From an uncultured Clostridia bacterium (lineage in GTDB: Bacteria > Bacillota > Clostridia > Christensenellales > Borkfalkiaceae), in contig CALVXL010000159.1 of NCBI GenBank assembly GCA_944369635.1, forward strand, positions 1-15,440: a stretch of DNA of 15,440 nt. The letters run 5' to 3'. Under the pieces are notes generated by a model. That model searched no databases, was not told where the DNA came from, and worked only from the letters and a program-made list of their open reading frames with translations. The position numbers and the translations under genes are program-made. Positions 13,732-15,440 of the stretch are shown here, piece by piece. Within the stretch, counting starts at the first letter, position 1, and each line of letters starts with the position of its first letter.

Positions 13732-15122
13732 CGCGCGGCGTGCGTTTCGGTTTGCTTGCGGCGGAAATCATTCTCCTTTTTTTTACGGCGTTTTTTTTCA
13801 GCCGTTTTCGCTATGTGGCTTTTGCGTTCCGCGCGCTTTCCGTAATATTGTGCATTTTCGTGCTCAATGCCGAAATGAACGATTCTTATAAAACGCTTTA
13901 CGTGTTTTTGCTGTGTGTTTTTCCGCTTTTCGGATCGGTGGTTTATTTCATTATGCGTTTGGGGAAAAGCGTTTCGGAAAAAAGACGGAAAAAGCGCCGA
14001 AAAGACGGTTCGAAAACAGGCAATTATCTCGCCGCAGAATTCGGCGCGGAAGCGTTGCCTGCAGAAGATATCCGTTATTATTCTTGCGGCAAGGAATTTT
14101 TCGACGCGCTGACGGGCGACATCGAAAAGGCGAAGAAGTTTGTTCTGTTGCAGTTTTATATCGTCAAGAGCGGTTCGCTGCAGAAAAAAGTGTTCAAAGC
14201 GTTGCAAGCCGCGTCCGAACGCGGAGTAAAAGTTTTTTTGCTTTACGACGGCTTTGGCTCCGCGGCATTTGAAAAGGAAATAAAAAAATTCGGCGAAGAG
14301 AACGACGTAAAATGCCGTTGTTTCAATAAAGTCGGATTTTTGTTAAACGGAGGCGCGAACAACCGTAATCACAGCAAAAGCGCCGTCATAGACGGCGTGA
14401 AAGGATATGTGGGCGGCGTGAATATCGGCGATGAATACGTGGGGGAAGATATGCGCTACGGGATCTGGAAAGACGGCGGAATGAGTTATCGGGGAAAAGC
14501 GGTTAATGCATTGACGGCGGCTTTTTTCAGATTGTATAACTTGCGTTTTCGTCAAAAAGAACGGGCAGAACGGTATTTCGGCGATGTCAAAGCGGGGACT
14601 GAGGGCATTCCGCTGCGCACGTTTGTTTCCGAACCGACCAGCGGGAAAAGCAGACAGGCGGAAGTTTATAAAACGCTGATTTACAATGCTAAAAAAAGCG
14701 TAAGCGTATGTACGCCTTATCTGATTTTGGATGACGGAGTGTTTTCCGCGCTGACGGCGGCTGCTGCGCGCGGCGTGGAAGTTGCCGTTGTAATTCCGGG
14801 CATTCCCGATAAAAAAATAGTATATGCGGTAACGCTTTCCTTTGCGGAAAGACTGAAAAAACAAGGCGTTAAAATTTATTTGTATAAAAAGGGATTTCTT
14901 CATGCGAAAAATACCGTGATCGACGGCAAATATGTAGTTTGCGGTTCGGCAAATTTAGATTACAGAAGTATGTATCTGCATTATGAAACGGGAATCTTTT
15001 TTAAAAACGCGCGGATAGCCGGCATAACGGAAAGGGATTTGTTTTCCGATACCGTCGAATATGAGGGGAAAACGAAAGGTATTGTCGGTAAATTTTTAAA
15101 AGCATTCTCTCCGCTGATGTAA
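13728..15122 (+). CDS. cls: Cardiolipin synthase-type phospholipase D
   Basis: A 464-residue membrane enzyme that condenses phosphatidylglycerol to cardiolipin. Three N-terminal hydrophobic segments (about residues 5-25, 30-47 and 55-78) are followed by a very basic stretch (EKRRKKRRKDG). Two HKD catalytic motifs are intact: His215-x-Lys217-x4-Asp222 (NHSKSAVIDGVKGYVGGVN) and His392-x-Lys394-x4-Asp399 (FLHAKNTVIDGKYVVCGSA with N and LDYRS after). Length is slightly below the usual 480-510, and the C-terminal end is short. The first HKD reads HSK where HRK is more common. It overlaps vanW by four bases. There is no clear terminator after it: the imperfect repeat at 15103-15136 lacks a T-run. 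Confidence 0.93.
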   Translation: MTRGVRFGLLAAEIILLFFTAFFFSRFRYVAFAFRALSVILCIFVLNAEMNDSYKTLYVFLLCVFPLFGSVVYFIMRLGKSVSEKRRKKRRKDGSKTGNYLAAEFGAEALPAEDIRYYSCGKEFFDALTGDIEKAKKFVLLQFYIVKSGSLQKKVFKALQAASERGVKVFLLYDGFGSAAFEKEIKKFGEENDVKCRCFNKVGFLLNGGANNRNHSKSAVIDGVKGYVGGVNIGDEYVGEDMRYGIWKDGGMSYRGKAVNALTAAFFRLYNLRFRQKERAERYFGDVKAGTEGIPLRTFVSEPTSGKSRQAEVYKTLIYNAKKSVSVCTPYLILDDGVFSALTAAAARGVEVAVVIPGIPDKKIVYAVTLSFAERLKKQGVKIYLYKKGFLHAKNTVIDGKYVVCGSANLDYRSMYLHYETGIFFKNARIAGITERDLFSDTVEYEGKTKGIVGKFLKAFSPLM

Positions 15123-15169
15123 AAAGAGAAAGAATGCCCAAAAAAGCAATAAATTTTTCAGATATAAAT

Positions 15170-15198
15170 TTGACATTTGGCAAAAAGTGTGATATGCT
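15170..15198 (+). promoter_or_regulatory. Promoter of the tRNA-Ser gene
   Basis: TTGACA at 15170-15175 and TATGCT at 15193-15198 with a 17-base spacer. Predicted +1 is near 15205, about 29 bases before the tRNA. Confidence 0.8.
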
Positions 15199-15203
15199 AA
15201 TTG

Positions 15204-15222
15204 AGCATTGTAAGACAATGCT
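15204..15222 (+). other. 5' leader hairpin of the tRNA-Ser precursor
   Basis: AGCATTGT-AAG-ACAATGCT is a perfect 8-bp stem with a three-base loop, starting at the predicted transcription start. It lies in the leader that RNase P would cut off. Confidence 0.55.
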
Positions 15223-15233
15223 TGATCGGCCAC

Positions 15234-15325
15234 GGAGAAATACCCAAGAGGCCGAAGGGGCTCCCCTGCTAAGGGAGTAGTACGTTAATAGCGTAGCGAG
15301 GGTTCAAATCCCTCTTTCTCCGCCA
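15234..15325 (+). tRNA. tRNA-Ser (anticodon GCT)
   Basis: Class II tRNA of 92 bases with encoded CCA. The acceptor GGAGAAA (15234-15240) pairs with TTTCTCC (15315-15321), then discriminator G and CCA. The anticodon stem CTCCC/GGGAG holds the loop CTGCTAA with GCT at 15268-15270, reading AGC and AGT. A long variable arm follows (15278-15297), as expected for serine. The T-arm is GAGGG-TTCAAAT-CCCTC (15298-15314), with the canonical loop that the nearby tmRNA lacks. Confidence 0.97.
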
Positions 15326-15330
15326 TTAGG

Positions 15331-15371
15331 GAATAATACGAACTCTGAAAACGAGTTCGTATTATTCTTTT
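15331..15371 (+). terminator. Inverted-repeat terminator after tRNA-Ser
   Basis: A perfect 15-bp repeat, GAATAATACGAACTC and GAGTTCGTATTATTC, with the seven-base loop TGAAAAC and a following TTTT. It begins five bases after the CCA end. The last 69 bases of the window (15372-15440) hold nothing I can identify. Confidence 0.85.
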
Positions 15372-15440
15372 CAGTTGACTACTTCGGTATTGTTGCAAAA
15401 CGCAAATGAGTACCCCAAATTTTGCCGTTTCGGGAGGCTC

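Noticed and set aside
15103..15136. Inverted repeat GCATTCTCTC ... GAGAAAGAATGC as the cls terminator
   Set aside because: The arms match only with bulged bases, the loop is long and no T-run follows.
15326..15440. Attachment site or integrated element at the tRNA-Ser 3' end
   Set aside because: tRNA-Ser genes are frequent integration sites, but no integrase or duplicated 3' tRNA segment is visible before the window ends; the long inverted repeat is explained as a terminator.

Overview
The window looks like a chromosomal segment from a Gram-positive-type bacterium, most likely a member of the Clostridia/Firmicutes. The support is AGGAG-type ribosome binding sites, clean TTGACA-17-TATAAT-like promoters, an rnr-smpB-ssrA neighbourhood, a GlpP-type antiterminator with an anaerobic glycerol-3-phosphate dehydrogenase set, and a VanW protein. 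Codon use is rich in GCG, CGC and GAA within a moderately AT-rich genome; a Christensenellales-like lineage is possible, but that is a guess.

Left part (1-6277): the 3' part of rnr (RNase R, cut by the window edge), smpB, then the methionine pair metY-metA. All four are tightly spaced on the + strand and end near a hairpin at 4837-4861. An AT-richer, apparently degenerate stretch (4862-5290) leads into a small gene resembling the Imm-5-like putative immunity family. Next comes ssrA (tmRNA, 5891-6242) with its own consensus promoter, a short 5' leader hairpin, an encoded CCA and a strong terminator. The tmRNA encodes the tag ADSNNELAYAA. RNase R, SmpB and tmRNA together form the trans-translation (ribosome rescue) pathway. 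Its protein and RNA parts are separated here by the methionine genes and the immunity-like gene.

Middle part (6278-11236): a 350-base AT-rich intergenic region holds a perfect palindrome and a good promoter. It leads to a 17-codon TTG-initiated mini-ORF with a strong ribosome binding site and then an MgtC/SapB-family membrane protein. A four-gene operon follows with overlapping or nearly touching genes: a GlpA-like FAD oxidoreductase with a BFD-type iron-sulfur tail, a GlpB-like FAD oxidoreductase, a DUF1667 four-cysteine protein and GlpP (glycerol-3-phosphate-responsive antiterminator). It ends at a very GC-rich hairpin.

Right part (11237-15440): an O-antigen-ligase-like polytopic membrane protein on the - strand is divergent from a vanW-cls pair (secreted VanW protein and a cardiolipin synthase-type phospholipase D, overlapping by four bases). 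These three genes suggest a cell-envelope region. A tRNA-Ser(GCT) follows with its own promoter, a leader hairpin and a long inverted-repeat terminator.

No insertion sequence, CRISPR array, integrase or recognisable metabolite riboswitch was seen. The most unusual signals are the non-canonical T-loop of the tmRNA, the leader mini-ORF before mgtC, the hairpins starting at the predicted +1 of both stable-RNA genes, and the decayed segment beside the immunity-like gene.
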